From the NCBI GenBank assembly GCA_002709085.1, contig PAPR01000032.1:1-49598 (forward strand): 49,598 nt of DNA. The letters run 5' to 3'. The stretch is from Pseudooceanicola sp. (GTDB lineage: Bacteria; Pseudomonadota; Alphaproteobacteria; Rhodobacterales; Rhodobacteraceae). Under the pieces are notes generated by a model, which was not told the origin of the DNA, did no database searches, and saw only the letters and a program-made list of their open reading frames with translations. Made by a program: the position numbers and the translations under genes. Numbering within the stretch: the stretch's first letter is position 1; each line of letters begins with the position of its first letter. Positions 1-10,089 of the stretch are shown piece after piece.

Positions 1-1
1 C

Positions 2-2026
2 CGCCTGTTGGCCGTGCTGGAGACGATGGACAACGGCAAGCCGATCCGCGAAAGCCGCGACATCGACATCCCGCTGGTGGCACGGCATTTCTATTATCAC
101 GCCGGGCTGGCCCAACTGATGGAGAGCGAGGCACCGGGGATGGAGCCGCATGGCGTTTGCGGTCAGGTGATCCCGTGGAACTTCCCCCTCTTGATGCTGG
201 CGTGGAAGGTCGCGCCCGCAATTGCCGCGGGAAATACGGTGGTGCTGAAACCGGCGGAGTACACATCGCTGACGGCGCTGTGTTTCGCCGATATCTGCCG
301 GCAGGCGGGCATGCCGCCGGGGGTCGTGAACATCGTCACGGGGGATGGTCGGGTCGGCGAGATGATCGTCGGGCACGAGGGTGTCGACAAGGTCGCCTTT
401 ACCGGCTCGACCGAGGTGGGCCGCCGCATTCGCGAAGCGACCGCCGGGCAAGGCAAGGCGTTGACCTTGGAGCTGGGCGGCAAGGGGCCATACGTCGTCT
501 TTGACGATGCCGATCTCGACAGCGCGGTCGAGGGGCTGGTCGATGCGATCTGGTTCAATCAGGGTCAGGTTTGCTGTGCCGGATCGCGTCTCCTGGTGCA
601 GGAAGGCGTCGCGGAGCGGTTCCACGACAAGCTGAAGGCCCGCATGGACACGCTGCGCATGGGCGCGCCGCTGGACAAATCCATCGATGTCGGCGCGATC
701 GTCGATCCCGTGCAGCTAGAGACGATCCGCGAGATGGTTGACGCGTCCGGCGGCGAGGTTCATCGCGCCGCCTGTCCCGTGCCGGAGGGGTGTTTCTATC
801 CGCCGACGCTGATCACCGGCCTCGCGCCTTCGGATCGGTTGATGCAGGAGGAGGTCTTTGGCCCCGTCCTGGTGTCCTGCACCTTCCGCACGCCGGACGA
901 GGCGGTTCAACTGGCCAACAACACGCGCTACGGGCTGGCGGCGTCGGTCTGGACCGAAAACCTGAACCTTGCGCTTGGTGTCGCGCCCCGGCTCGTCGCG
1001 GGCGTCGTCTGGGTCAACGGCACCAACATGTTCGACGCGGCCGCCGGGTTCGGTGGGACGCGGGAAAGCGGGTTCGGTCGCGAAGGCGGATGGGAAGGGC
1101 TGGCCGCCTATTTGCGCCACTCGGGCAAGGGCAAAGCATTGCAACCTGTCGCCGCGATGCCGGGCAAGCCCGATCAACCGAGCGGTGGGGCGCTGGACCG
1201 GACGGCCAAGAACTACGTCGGGGGCAAGCAGGCCCGCCCGGACGGCGGCTATTCCCGCGCTGTTTATAACGCGAAGGGGGCTTTGCTGGGCCATGTCGGC
1301 ATCGGCAATCGCAAGGATATTCGCAACGCGGTCGAAGCCGCGCAGGGGGCTAAGGGTTGGTCTGGTACCACGGGGCATTCGCGGGCGCAGATCCTGTTCT
1401 ACGCCGCTGAGAACCTTGAGGCGCGCGCGGATGAGTTCGCGGCACGGATCGACGCGATGACAGGTGGGAAATCTGGCAAGTCCGAGGTCGCGGAGAGCGT
1501 CGCGCGCCTCTTCACCTACGGCGCATGGGCGGACAAGTACGCGGGCGATCTGCGCTCGGTCCCGATCCGCGGCATGGCGCTGGCGGTACGCGAACCGGTC
1601 GGCGTTATCGGGGTGCTTTGCCCGGATGAAGTGCCTTTGCTGGGCCTCATCTCAGCCATGGCACCGGCGATCGCCATGGGCAATCGGGTGATTCTGGTGC
1701 CCTCGGGACCCTACCCGCTGGCGGCGACGGATTTCTATCAGGTGCTGGAGACCTCGGACCTGCCGGGCGGCGTGGTCAATATCGTGACGGGCGCGCATGG
1801 CGAGTTGGCTAGCACGCTCGCGGCGCATCTCGACGTCGACGCGGTGTGGAGCTTTTCCTCCACCGACCTGTCGCAAGAGATCGAAGCGCGGAGCGCGGGC
1901 AACCTGAAACGGACATGGGTGAACAATGCGATGGCGCGGGACTGGTCGGGTGCCGCGGGCGAAGGGCGCGCGTTTCTCGATCAGGCAACCGAGGTCAAGA
2001 CGGTCTGGGTCCCTTACGGCGAATAG
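2..2026 (+). CDS. Two-domain aldehyde dehydrogenase (5' end outside window)
   Basis: Oxidises an aldehyde with NAD(P)+; the substrate cannot be told from sequence. The frame is open to the window edge, so the N-terminus is missing. Two ALDH-like halves are fused. Counting from the TTG at position 8, the first half (about 1-395) has the PWNFP cofactor segment, the general-base Glu in LELGGK (about 155) and the nucleophile in GQVCCAG (Cys about 189). The second half (about 400-672) repeats the early ALDH fold (a KNYVGGK start, later PGGVVNIVTG) but ends without a GQxC nucleophile, so it is probably structural. This architecture, about 780 residues when complete, is familiar in Rhodobacteraceae, often near deoC, but the upstream neighbour is not visible here. 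Confidence 0.9.
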   Translation, partial: RLLAVLETMDNGKPIRESRDIDIPLVARHFYYHAGLAQLMESEAPGMEPHGVCGQVIPWNFPLLMLAWKVAPAIAAGNTVVLKPAEYTSLTALCFADICRQAGMPPGVVNIVTGDGRVGEMIVGHEGVDKVAFTGSTEVGRRIREATAGQGKALTLELGGKGPYVVFDDADLDSAVEGLVDAIWFNQGQVCCAGSRLLVQEGVAERFHDKLKARMDTLRMGAPLDKSIDVGAIVDPVQLETIREMVDASGGEVHRAACPVPEGCFYPPTLITGLAPSDRLMQEEVFGPVLVSCTFRTPDEAVQLANNTRYGLAASVWTENLNLALGVAPRLVAGVVWVNGTNMFDAAAGFGGTRESGFGREGGWEGLAAYLRHSGKGKALQPVAAMPGKPDQPSGGALDRTAKNYVGGKQARPDGGYSRAVYNAKGALLGHVGIGNRKDIRNAVEAAQGAKGWSGTTGHSRAQILFYAAENLEARADEFAARIDAMTGGKSGKSEVAESVARLFTYGAWADKYAGDLRSVPIRGMALAVREPVGVIGVLCPDEVPLLGLISAMAPAIAMGNRVILVPSGPYPLAATDFYQVLETSDLPGGVVNIVTGAHGELASTLAAHLDVDAVWSFSSTDLSQEIEARSAGNLKRTWVNNAMARDWSGAAGEGRAFLDQATEVKTVWVPYGE

Positions 2027-2082
2027 GTTGGGGGCGTGCCACGACCTGGACACACGGATTGCGGGCCTGCGTGAGAATAAGC

Positions 2083-2100
2083 CGACGTCATGAGACGTCG
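2083..2100. other. Short perfect hairpin after the ALDH gene
   Basis: A 7-bp perfect inverted repeat, CGACGTC with loop ATGA, lies about 60 bp after the aldehyde dehydrogenase stop. No T-tract follows on either strand, so it does not fit an intrinsic terminator. It could be a protein-binding palindrome or a 3' RNA-stabilising stem. Confidence 0.3.
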
Positions 2101-2219
2101 TAGACAAAGGGGGCACCCCTGACCTCAAGTCTGAACGCCCCTAGGCCACCATGCCGGGTGACGCGATGGACAGCCTCGCGAAGCCGCCCTAGGCTGAGCG
2201 TTGAACAGGGAGAACCAAG

Positions 2220-2825
2220 ATGAAACTGTACTATACGACCACGTCACCCTTCGCTCGCAAGGTGCTGGCGGTGGTTCACGAATCCGGGCTGCTCGACAAG
2301 ATAGAGCTGGCGCCCATGACGCCCTCTCTCAGCGCGCCCGATCCGAGGCTCACCGCCAGCAATCCGCTAGGTAAAATTCCGACCCTGGTGCGCGATGACG
2401 GACCGGCGATTTATGACAGCCGGGTGATCACACGTTACCTCGACCATATCGCAGGTGGCACCCTCTATCCCGAAGCGCGAATCTGGGACGTGCTCACGCT
2501 GGAAGCAACGGCCGACGGCGCGATAGAGGCGGCCGTTTTGATGATCTACGAAGCACGGGTGCGGGCACCCGAGATGGTCTCCGAGGAGTGGGTCGAAGCC
2601 CAGTCCGCCAAGGCGATGCGGTCGGTGCAGGCTGTCAACGATCGCTGGATGGGCCATTTGGCAGGACCGCTCGACGCCGGACAGATCGCCATTGGCTGCG
2701 CGCTCGGCTATCTTGATTTTCGCTTTGACGACCGGGGCTGGCGAAACTCATGCCCCGACCTTTCGCGGTGGTACGAGGGATTCGCAGCCCGCCCGTCGAT
2801 GCTCGCGACCGTGCCAAAAGTCTGA
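2220..2825 (+). CDS. Glutathione S-transferase family protein
   Basis: A 201-residue soluble GST-fold protein that probably conjugates or reduces substrates with glutathione in the cytoplasm. The N-terminal thioredoxin-like half shows the YYTTTSPFARK start and the cis-proline segment KIPTLV. It also has the glutathione-contact YDSR before an all-helical C-terminal half. Length is normal for bacterial GSTs. The ATG follows a GGGAGAACCAAG ribosome-binding region. It stands alone between the aldehyde dehydrogenase and a convergent outer-membrane protein gene. The subclass and substrate are not determinable. Confidence 0.88.
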   Translation: MKLYYTTTSPFARKVLAVVHESGLLDKIELAPMTPSLSAPDPRLTASNPLGKIPTLVRDDGPAIYDSRVITRYLDHIAGGTLYPEARIWDVLTLEATADGAIEAAVLMIYEARVRAPEMVSEEWVEAQSAKAMRSVQAVNDRWMGHLAGPLDAGQIAIGCALGYLDFRFDDRGWRNSCPDLSRWYEGFAARPSMLATVPKV

Positions 2826-2888
2826 TCGATCCATTGCAGCGTTCAGTCGTGTGGGTGGTGGCGCGCCGCGATCAGCGCTGCGCCGCCC

Positions 2889-3563
2889 TCAGAAGCTGAA
2901 GCCGACGCCGACGTTCACCGCATTGGTGACAATCCGGGTGTTCAAGGTGCCCCCACCGGCGAGGTCGGCCGTATTTTCCGACCATGTGAACTGGTATTCA
3001 CCGAAAACTGACCAATCTTCGTTGATGGCGTATTTTGCACCGGCGGAAAGACGCACCGCGGGTCCCGTGACCTGATATCCAAAGGTTCGGTTAGTGCCTT
3101 CGGTGACATCCACATGGGGCATCGCGATCCCGACGCCGCCGCTGACATAGGGGGTGACGCGTTCGCCCCACATGCCCGGCCAGCGCCGTGAGACGTTGGC
3201 GGTGATGATGTTCAGCCCGTCGGTGAATTCCAATCGCGAAAAGCCCGCAGGCATGTCACCAGCCGGCGCATAGGCTTTCTCGTGGCTGAATTCGAGACCA
3301 AAGCCGATGTTGCTGGGCTGCCACCAAGTCGCCCGTGCGCCATAATAGGCTGGCAACTCAAAGCTTTTGCCTTCCCAGCCGATGAGGTTGTTGAACGGTG
3401 TGCTCCCCGAGGAGGCGCCGCGCGTCCCGGTTACCCGGCTATGGGGCGAGGTCTGGTAGCCGGTGTAGAAATTCAGCTCCACCTCCGCCAGTGCGGGTTG
3501 CGCCGCCAAGGCTGCCGTGCTGAGAACGGCGGCGGGAAAGAGTGTCTTAAAGAACTTGGACAT
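2889..3563 (-). CDS. Outer-membrane beta-barrel protein
   Basis: A 224-residue exported protein. The N-terminus is a typical Sec signal peptide (MSKFFKTLFPAAVLSTAALA, cleavage likely after AQPALA near residue 26). The mature part alternates short amphipathic strands with turns and ends in an aromatic residue (GVGFSF), as outer-membrane barrels do. It resembles small OmpW/Omp25-like eight-stranded barrels. It is transcribed away from petA. Its function is unknown; a structural or porin-like envelope role is inferred. Confidence 0.75.
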   Translation of the reverse strand: MSKFFKTLFPAAVLSTAALAAQPALAEVELNFYTGYQTSPHSRVTGTRGASSGSTPFNNLIGWEGKSFELPAYYGARATWWQPSNIGFGLEFSHEKAYAPAGDMPAGFSRLEFTDGLNIITANVSRRWPGMWGERVTPYVSGGVGIAMPHVDVTEGTNRTFGYQVTGPAVRLSAGAKYAINEDWSVFGEYQFTWSENTADLAGGGTLNTRIVTNAVNVGVGFSF

Positions 3564-3612
3564 TTAGCGGGCTCACGATTACAGATAACGAGGCATGGGA
3601 CTGATCGGTTCT

Positions 3613-3625
3613 TACATGCAATGTA
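3613..3625. promoter_or_regulatory. Palindrome in the omp-petA divergent region
   Basis: The sequence TACAT-GCA-ATGTA is a perfect 5-bp inverted repeat with a 3-bp spacer. It lies 50 bp upstream of the outer-membrane protein start and 178 bp upstream of petA. The form suits a dimeric repressor operator, but no regulator can be named. One short palindrome can occur by chance. Confidence 0.25.
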
Positions 3626-3802
3626 GGCACATTCAGGCGAAGCTCAAGCGCGACAGATGATCACCCCCCGCCGGTCAAACGCCATTGTATGCTGGACGAG
3701 GCGAAAAACCGCCGTTAAACACCGCCTCGGACCGGCAGAGCCATCGCGCTCGGCCCCAAGATTCATATCTGGCCGCCAGGGCCAAAGGATGGAGCAAACC
3801 TC

Positions 3803-4375
3803 GTGTCCCACGCAGACGATCACGAAGGCACCCGGAGGGATTTCCTCTACTACGCCACCGCAGGCGCGGGTGTTGTCGCTACAGGCGCCGCTGTCTGGCC
3901 GCTTGTGAACCAGATGAACCCTTCGGCGGATGTCGCGGCGCTTGCCTCCATCCGCGTGGACGTGTCCGGCATCGAGCCGGGGACGCAGCTGACGGTCAAG
4001 TTCCTCGGCAAGCCGGTGTTCATCCGCCGCCGCACCCCGGACGAGATCGAAGCGGCCAAGGCCGTGGACGTCAGCGCCCTGCCCGACCCCGAGGCGCGCA
4101 ACGCCAACCTCGACGAAGGCATTCCGGCAACCGACGACAACCGCGCCTTGCAGCCCGAGGGCGAGGCCTCTGAGGAATGGCTGGTCATGATGGGTGTCTG
4201 CACCCACCTCGGCTGCGTTCCGCTGGGCAATGGCGCCGGTGACTTTGGCGGGTGGTTCTGCCCCTGCCACGGGTCGCACTACGACACCGCAGGCCGCATC
4301 CGCAAAGGCCCTGCACCAGAAAACCTGCCCGTCCCCGTTGCCCGCTTTGAGGGCACAGAGATCGTTCTGGGCTGA
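3803..4375 (+). CDS. petA: Ubiquinol-cytochrome c reductase Rieske iron-sulfur subunit
   Basis: Carries the [2Fe-2S] cluster of the cytochrome bc1 complex and passes electrons from ubiquinol to cytochrome c1. The 190-residue protein has a twin-arginine region (TRRDF, about 10-14) and one N-terminal membrane anchor (about 15-35). The cluster ligands are Cys133 and His135 in CTHLGC, and Cys153 and His156 in CPCHGSH; Cys138 and Cys155 form the usual disulfide. Translation starts at GTG. It is the first gene of petABC, 11 bp before petB. Confidence 0.98.
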   Translation: MSHADDHEGTRRDFLYYATAGAGVVATGAAVWPLVNQMNPSADVAALASIRVDVSGIEPGTQLTVKFLGKPVFIRRRTPDEIEAAKAVDVSALPDPEARNANLDEGIPATDDNRALQPEGEASEEWLVMMGVCTHLGCVPLGNGAGDFGGWFCPCHGSHYDTAGRIRKGPAPENLPVPVARFEGTEIVLG

Positions 4376-4386
4376 GGGAGGTAACA

Positions 4387-5706
4387 ATGTCCGGTATTCC
4401 GCACGACACATACGAACCGAAGTCCTCGGGCGCAAAGTGGCTTCATTCCCGCCTGCCCGTCATCGGCCTTCTGTACGACACCCTGATGATTCCGACGCCG
4501 AAAAACCTGAACTGGTGGTGGATCTGGGGTATCGTCCTGACCTTTTGCCTGGCGCTGCAGATCGTCACCGGGATCATCCTGGTGATGCATTACACGCCGC
4601 ATGTTGATCTGGCCTTTGCCAGCATCGAACACATCATGCGCGATGTACGGGGTGGGCATTTCCTGCGCTACCTGCATTCCAACGGCGCGTCACTGTTCTT
4701 CTTTGCCGTCTATATCCATATGTTCCGCGGGTTGTTCTACGGGTCCTACAAGGCCCCGCGTGAGATCACCTGGATCATCGGCATGATCATCTACCTGTTG
4801 ATGATGGCGACCGGCTTCATGGGCTACGTTTTGCCCTGGGGGCAGATGTCCTTCTGGGGGGCGACCGTGATCACCGGGCTGTTCGGGGCAATCCCGTTCA
4901 TCGGGGAATCGCTGCAGACCTTCCTGCTGGGCGGCCCCGCGGTGGACAACGCCACGCTGAACCGCTTCTTCTCGCTGCACTACCTGTTGCCCTTCGTCAT
5001 CGCGGGTCTCGTGGTCGTGCACATCTGGGCCTTCCATTCGACCGGCAACAACAACCCCACGGGTGTTGACGTGCGCAAGGGCTCCAAGGAAGAGGCCGAG
5101 AAGGACACCCTGCCGTTCTGGCCCTACTTCGTGATGAAGGACCTCTTTGCGCTGGCCGTGATCCTCGTCGTCTTCTTTGCGATCGTCGGGTTCATGCCGA
5201 ACTTCCTCGGCCACCCGGACAACTACATCGAGGCGAACGCGCTTGCGACACCGGCGCATATCGTGCCCGAATGGTACTACCTGCCATTCTACGCGATCCT
5301 GCGGGCCTTCACCTCGGATGTCTGGGTCGTGATGGCACTGAACTGGATCACCGGGGGCATCATCGACGCCAAGTTCTTTGGCGTGCTGGCGATGTTCGGG
5401 GCGATTGCCGTGATGGCGCTGACCCCCTGGCTCGACACCTCCACCGTGCGCTCGGGCAGGTTCCGCCCGATGTTCAAGTGGTGGTACGCGCTGCTGGTCA
5501 TCGACTTCATCGTGCTGATGTGGGCTGGCGCCATGCCGGCAGAGCCACCGTACTCGACCATATCGCTGATCGGTGCGACCTACTGGTTCGCCTACTTCCT
5601 CGTGATCCTGCCACTGCTTGGTGTGATCGAGAAACCCCTGGCCCAGCCTGCGACCATTGAAGACGACTTCAATGCGCACTACGGCCCCAAGACGCCCGCA
5701 GAATAA
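4387..5706 (+). CDS. petB: Cytochrome b of the bc1 complex
   Basis: The 439-residue integral membrane subunit that binds two b hemes and forms the quinol-oxidation and quinone-reduction sites. It shows eight or so membrane helices and the quinol-site motif [11 protein letters not shown]. The heme-ligand histidines lie in the second and fourth helices (for example LHSNGAS and [11 protein letters not shown]). Length matches the Rhodobacter family. A GGGAGG ribosome-binding site lies just before the ATG, and petC follows by 15 bp. Confidence 0.98.
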   Translation: MSGIPHDTYEPKSSGAKWLHSRLPVIGLLYDTLMIPTPKNLNWWWIWGIVLTFCLALQIVTGIILVMHYTPHVDLAFASIEHIMRDVRGGHFLRYLHSNGASLFFFAVYIHMFRGLFYGSYKAPREITWIIGMIIYLLMMATGFMGYVLPWGQMSFWGATVITGLFGAIPFIGESLQTFLLGGPAVDNATLNRFFSLHYLLPFVIAGLVVVHIWAFHSTGNNNPTGVDVRKGSKEEAEKDTLPFWPYFVMKDLFALAVILVVFFAIVGFMPNFLGHPDNYIEANALATPAHIVPEWYYLPFYAILRAFTSDVWVVMALNWITGGIIDAKFFGVLAMFGAIAVMALTPWLDTSTVRSGRFRPMFKWWYALLVIDFIVLMWAGAMPAEPPYSTISLIGATYWFAYFLVILPLLGVIEKPLAQPATIEDDFNAHYGPKTPAE

Positions 5707-5721
5707 GGAAGGACAGAGATC

Positions 5722-6516
5722 ATGTTCCGCAAGTTCACTCTCTCTGCCCTTGCAGCACTGGCCATGACGGTCGGTGCGGCACATGCGGCAAGCGAAGAAG
5801 GCCATGTCGAAGACGTGGACTTCTCTTTCGAAGGGCCGTTCGGGGCCTTCGACCAGATGCAGCTTCAGCGCGGTCTTCAGGTCTACACCGAGGTCTGCGC
5901 CGCCTGTCACGGGCTGCGCTACGTGCCGATCCGGACCCTTGCCGACGAAGGCGGTCCGCATCTGCCCGAAGATCAGGTCCGCGCCTATGCGGCCCAGAAC
6001 TTCGAAACCTTCGACCCCGAGCTGGATGATTTCCGGGCGGCAACCCCGTCGGATCACTTCCCCGCCTCGAACGACGCCAACGCGCCGGACCTGTCGCTGA
6101 TGGCCAAGGCGCGCGCTGGCTTCCACGGCCCCTATGGTCTGGGGATCAACCAGTTCGTCAACGGCATCGGCGGCCCGGAATACATCGTCAGCCTGCTGGC
6201 CGGCTATACTGGCGAGACCAAGGAAGAGGCCGGTACCACGTTCTACGGCAACACCGCCTTTCCGGGTGGCTGGATCGCGATGCCCCCGCCGCTGGTGGGC
6301 GATGACGTGACCTATGCCGATGGCCACGAGGCCGATGTGCACCACGAGGCCGAAGACCTCGCCGCCTTCCTCATGTGGGCAGCAGAGCCGCATATGATGG
6401 CGCGCAAGCATGCGGGCTTCGTGGCGGTGCTGTTCCTGACGCTGCTGGCCGTGTTGCTCTACCTCACGAACAAGCGTCTCTGGGCCCCCCACAAGCGGCG
6501 CAACCACGAAGCCTGA
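5722..6516 (+). CDS. petC: Cytochrome c1 of the bc1 complex
   Basis: Periplasmic c-type heme subunit (264 residues) that receives electrons from the Rieske protein. A cleavable signal peptide ends near AHAA (about 23). Heme attaches at CAACH (Cys59, Cys62, His63), and the Met ligand is likely in [10 protein letters not shown]. One C-terminal transmembrane anchor (about 234-252) is followed by a basic tail ([11 protein letters not shown]). It is the last gene of the operon, followed at once by a strong intrinsic terminator. Confidence 0.98.
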   Translation: MFRKFTLSALAALAMTVGAAHAASEEGHVEDVDFSFEGPFGAFDQMQLQRGLQVYTEVCAACHGLRYVPIRTLADEGGPHLPEDQVRAYAAQNFETFDPELDDFRAATPSDHFPASNDANAPDLSLMAKARAGFHGPYGLGINQFVNGIGGPEYIVSLLAGYTGETKEEAGTTFYGNTAFPGGWIAMPPPLVGDDVTYADGHEADVHHEAEDLAAFLMWAAEPHMMARKHAGFVAVLFLTLLAVLLYLTNKRLWAPHKRRNHEA

Positions 6517-6540
6517 AGGCGCTTCGTTTGACATTTTTGA

Positions 6541-6567
6541 AACCCCGCCCTCACCGGCGGGGTTTTT
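6541..6567 (+). terminator. Intrinsic terminator of petABC
   Basis: A CCCCGCC / GGCGGGG stem, extended by AA/TT pairs, with a 6-nt loop is followed by a run of five T. It begins 25 bp after the petC stop and matches a Rho-independent terminator. Confidence 0.93.
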
Positions 6568-6745
6568 ATGTTCACTGAACGGCGACGCCTGATCGCGCCT
6601 GCGTCTGCTACGCGCCGAAGCCGACGTCAGGGACGGCACCCGTGTCGTCCGTTCGCGCATTCCGCGAGTCACTCGGAACGGCGCAATTGCACCTGCAAGT
6701 GGGATCGGGTAGGCCAGCCAAGACGTTAAGTGAAAGGCTGCCGCG

Positions 6746-7849
6746 ATGTCCCTCAACAGCTTTGGTCATCTGTTCCGGGTCACCACCTGGGGCGAAAGTC
6801 ACGGCCCCGCGCTTGGCGCGACCGTCGATGGTTGCCCCCCCGGCGTGGCGATTGACGAGGCCATGATTCAGACTTGGCTGGATCAGCGCAAACCCGGTCA
6901 GAACAAATACACCACGCAGCGCCAGGAGGCCGACCAGGTCGAGATCCTCTCGGGCGTGTTCGAAGGGCGCACCACCGGCACCCCGGTGCAACTGATGATC
7001 CGCAACACCGACCAGCGCTCCAAGGACTATTCCGAGATCGCCGAGAAGTTTCGCCCCGGTCACGCCGACATCACCTATTGGCAGAAGTACGGGATCCGGG
7101 ATTATCGCGGCGGCGGGCGTTCCTCTGCCCGCGAAACGGCCGCCCGTGTCGCTGCCGGAGGGCTGGCCCGCGCCGCTCTGCGCCATCTCGCGCCCGAGGT
7201 GTCGATCACCGGCTACATGGTTCAGATGGGCCCGCACAAGATCGACCGCGAACGGTTCGACGCGGATGAGATCGCCCGGAACCCGTTCTGGGTACCCGAT
7301 GCGGTGGCTGCAGGTGACTGGGCGACCTACCTCGACGGCTTGCGCAAATCGGGCAACTCGGTCGGTGCCATCATCGAAGTGGTCGCGCAGGGCGTACCTG
7401 CGGGTCTCGGCGCGCCGGTCTATGGCAAGCTCGACACAGACCTTGCCGCTGCGATGATGTCGATCAACGCCGTCAAGGGCGTTGAGATCGGCGAAGGTAT
7501 GGGGGCCGCCGAATTGACAGGCGAGGCGAACGCCGACGAAATCTTCATGGGGAATGACGGCCAGCCGGTCTATTCCTCGAACCACGCGGGCGGTATTCTG
7601 GGCGGGATTTCGACCGGCCAGGAGGTCGTCGTGCGCTTCGCGGTCAAGCCAACGTCCTCCATCCTCAAACCCCGCCAGACCATCACCAAGTCCGGCGAAG
7701 CCACCGAGATCATCACCAAGGGACGCCACGATCCCTGCGTCGGGATCCGCGCGGTCCCTGTGGGCGAAGCGATGATGGCCTGCGTGATCCTAGATCACCT
7801 GCTGTTGCATCGCGGCCAGATTGCGGACGCTGGGGGGCGGATCGGCTAA
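6746..7849 (+). CDS. aroC: Chorismate synthase
   Basis: Catalyses the last step of the shikimate pathway, 5-enolpyruvylshikimate-3-phosphate to chorismate, using reduced FMN. The 367-residue length is standard. Signature segments are visible: [18 protein letters not shown] (about 14-31), the [11 protein letters not shown] block (about 122-132) and the C-terminal [17 protein letters not shown]. The ATG at 6746 begins [20 protein letters not shown], the family's usual start. The stop lies just before an AEC permease start. Confidence 0.97.
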   Translation: MSLNSFGHLFRVTTWGESHGPALGATVDGCPPGVAIDEAMIQTWLDQRKPGQNKYTTQRQEADQVEILSGVFEGRTTGTPVQLMIRNTDQRSKDYSEIAEKFRPGHADITYWQKYGIRDYRGGGRSSARETAARVAAGGLARAALRHLAPEVSITGYMVQMGPHKIDRERFDADEIARNPFWVPDAVAAGDWATYLDGLRKSGNSVGAIIEVVAQGVPAGLGAPVYGKLDTDLAAAMMSINAVKGVEIGEGMGAAELTGEANADEIFMGNDGQPVYSSNHAGGILGGISTGQEVVVRFAVKPTSSILKPRQTITKSGEATEIITKGRHDPCVGIRAVPVGEAMMACVILDHLLLHRGQIADAGGRIG

Positions 7850-7853
7850 GGCC

Positions 7854-8801
7854 GTGTTCGACATCCTTTCCATTACGTTACCGATCTTTTCGATCATACT
7901 CGTCGGCTACGTCGTCGTCCGTTTCGGCCCGCTGACGTCGGGCCACATGCGCGCGCTTGGCGAGTTCACCATGCTGGTGTCCCTGCCCTGCGCCTTGTTT
8001 CACGCCGTGGCGACGCGCAGTTTTGGCGAGGTGGTGAACCCCTCTTACCTGATCACGCTGGCCCTGGCCGGGCTGGCCTCCCAGGCGACGATATGGACTG
8101 TTGTGCGGTTCCAGAATGTCGGGCCAATGCGCCGCGCCCTGGGGGTTCTGTCCGCGGCCACACCGAACACCGCATTTCTCGGCTATCCGATATTTTTGCT
8201 GGTCATTCCAGAGCATGCCGGCCCGGTCGTCGCGATGAACCTGCTGATCGAAAACCTGTTGTTGACGCCGATTGGCCTTTTGCTGATCGGACGCGCCGAC
8301 AGCCAGGGCCAGGCGATTTCACAGGGGCGGTTGTTTTTGCGAACGATTTTGTCGGTCCTGCGTCGACCCTTGATCATAGGCCTGCTGCTGGGGTTCGCGG
8401 TTCTGGTGCTGGGCGTGTCACCGCCAGAAGAATTGACACGGTTCACCGCATTATTGGGACAGGCTGCGGCGCCAGTGGCCCTTGTGGTGATCGGAGGATC
8501 CCTCGTCGGATTGAACCTCAGGGGCGATTTGTCCCTCGCCGCCCAGATCGCAGCTGTTAAGATGATCGTGCATCCGGCGATGGTAGCCTTGGTGCTGTCG
8601 GGCCTCGCGATCATCGGATTGCCGCATCTTGATCGCGAACTCGTGGTTGGCGCGCTATTGACCGCCAGCCTGCCAATGTTCGCGTCCTTTATCCTTTTCG
8701 GGCAGGAGGCAGGACACGAAGGCCTGGCCTCTCTGGCGGTGATGATCTCGACCTGCCTGTCATTCGCGACGATCAATCTGGCGCTGCTGATCCTGCTGTA
8801 G
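7854..8801 (+). CDS. AEC family transporter
   Basis: A 315-residue integral membrane protein of the auxin-efflux-carrier family, which exports small organic anions; the substrate is unknown. About ten hydrophobic segments are visible. The start VFDILSITLPIFSIILVGY is the typical first helix with its PIF motif. I chose GTG 7854, 4 bp after the aroC stop, because the longer reading from TTG 7821 adds only low-complexity residues overlapping aroC. It is probably cotranscribed with aroC. Confidence 0.85.
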   Translation: MFDILSITLPIFSIILVGYVVVRFGPLTSGHMRALGEFTMLVSLPCALFHAVATRSFGEVVNPSYLITLALAGLASQATIWTVVRFQNVGPMRRALGVLSAATPNTAFLGYPIFLLVIPEHAGPVVAMNLLIENLLLTPIGLLLIGRADSQGQAISQGRLFLRTILSVLRRPLIIGLLLGFAVLVLGVSPPEELTRFTALLGQAAAPVALVVIGGSLVGLNLRGDLSLAAQIAAVKMIVHPAMVALVLSGLAIIGLPHLDRELVVGALLTASLPMFASFILFGQEAGHEGLASLAVMISTCLSFATINLALLILL

Positions 8802-8863
8802 ATTGACCGAATCTTTACCTGAGCGTGGCAGTTTGGCGCTGTCAGCCATGGGAGGAACTGCGG

Positions 8864-9124
8864 ATGCATGATGCAAGTGACCTGAGGGAGGTGCGCTCTA
8901 CCGGGCGAGTCGTCTTTCTTACGGTCGTGATCGGCGCGGTTGCTCTCATCGGGGAATGGGGGCTGAAGCTCTTTCCACTCTCCTTGATGTACAGCCTCGC
9001 GCCGCCGCCTTCAGAGCTTGCCCTCCCGGCCCCGGTGGCGGTCTCCCGATTGCCACGAATGGTCAGGCCGCCGCCCCGGACCGCCGGTACGGGCGATAGG
9101 GAGGGCGGCGAAGAGCAAACCTGA
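8864..9124 (+). CDS. Small single-span membrane protein, unknown function
   Basis: An 86-residue protein starting at an ATG 8 bp after a perfect GGAGG, which supports this start over upstream codons. Residues about 15-45 form one hydrophobic membrane segment (VVFLTVVIGAVALIGEWGL). The tail is rich in Pro and Arg (residues about 46-86). I recognise no family. It may be a small inner-membrane protein with a disordered periplasmic or cytoplasmic tail. It stands between the AEC permease and a convergent DMT exporter. Confidence 0.55.
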   Translation: MHDASDLREVRSTGRVVFLTVVIGAVALIGEWGLKLFPLSLMYSLAPPPSELALPAPVAVSRLPRMVRPPPRTAGTGDREGGEEQT

Positions 9125-9198
9125 ACAGGTCTCAGAGAGGCGCCTGCCACCCAACAGGCGCAGCTCGCAATGAAGACCCTTGGCAAGACGCGGGACCG

Positions 9199-10089
9199 TC
9201 AGACCTTTGCCGGTATCGGTGCCGTGGGTTCTTGCTTGGACAGTTGAACGGCCAGAATGCCAAAGGCAATGATGGCCGCCCCAACGAGGTCCAGCAGGCT
9301 CACTGCCTCACCCAGCACAATGGCCGCGATAATGACACCGAAGAACGGGTTGAGGAAATGAAACGTCGCCGCCCGGATCGCACCGATCTGATTGACGAGG
9401 ACGAACCACGTCAGGGTTGCGAGAAAACCGGGCACGATCGTGGCATAGGTAAAGGCCAGCACCAACTCGGTCGTCCAATTGACCTCCCAGCTCTCAAAGG
9501 CCAGCGCCACGACAGACAGGACCGCGCTTCCGACCAGCATCTGCAGCCCGACGATCATCAACAGGTTGCCGCCCCCACTTGCGCCGCGAACGGCCAGGGT
9601 AGCAACCGTCAGCGCCAGCGTCCCGACGATACAGGCAAGGATTCCGACGTAGTCCGCGCCGCCGGTCAATCGGCTGCCCATGATCAGCACGACGCCCCCG
9701 ATCCCCATAAGCAGGCCGAGGATTGCCAGCGGTCGCAACCTGTCGCCCAGGAAAACCCAGCCAGCCAGACCGACGAAAAGCGGCATGGCAGCGGCAATGA
9801 TCGCAGCCAGTGAGGCCTCGATCGTCTGCATGGCGTAAAAGAAGAAGCCGAGGTAGAGGGCGTTCTGGCAAACGCCGAAAATGAAGGTTGATCGCCATTG
9901 GACCCGCGACAACTTCCACGTCTGGCCGAAGGCCCGGGCGATGAAGATGCCCAAGAGGCCCGAAAACAGAAAGCGGACTGCCAGCGCCGTTATCGGAGGC
10001 GCGTCCAGGACGATCATCCGCGCCGACGTAAAGGCCGAGGACCACATCAGCGCGAAAGCCAGTCCCAACCCGATTGCACGCAGATCCAT
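9199..10089 (-). CDS. EamA/DMT superfamily exporter
   Basis: A 296-residue inner-membrane protein with ten predicted helices in two EamA repeats (about 5-135 and 150-285). The start MDLRAIGLGLAFALMWSSAF and second-repeat LVNQIGAIRAATFHFLNPFF are typical of drug/metabolite transporters. It probably exports amino acids or other small metabolites; the substrate is unresolved. It is monocistronic and ends convergently with the small membrane protein gene. Confidence 0.88.
   Translation of the reverse strand: MDLRAIGLGLAFALMWSSAFTSARMIVLDAPPITALAVRFLFSGLLGIFIARAFGQTWKLSRVQWRSTFIFGVCQNALYLGFFFYAMQTIEASLAAIIAAAMPLFVGLAGWVFLGDRLRPLAILGLLMGIGGVVLIMGSRLTGGADYVGILACIVGTLALTVATLAVRGASGGGNLLMIVGLQMLVGSAVLSVVALAFESWEVNWTTELVLAFTYATIVPGFLATLTWFVLVNQIGAIRAATFHFLNPFFGVIIAAIVLGEAVSLLDLVGAAIIAFGILAVQLSKQEPTAPIPAKV

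Noticed and set aside
4690-6756. 688-codon minus-strand open frame
   Set aside because: It lies wholly opposite petB and petC, which carry clear heme and quinol motifs; its translation is His/Arg/Gly-rich without any domain. It is a GC-rich shadow.
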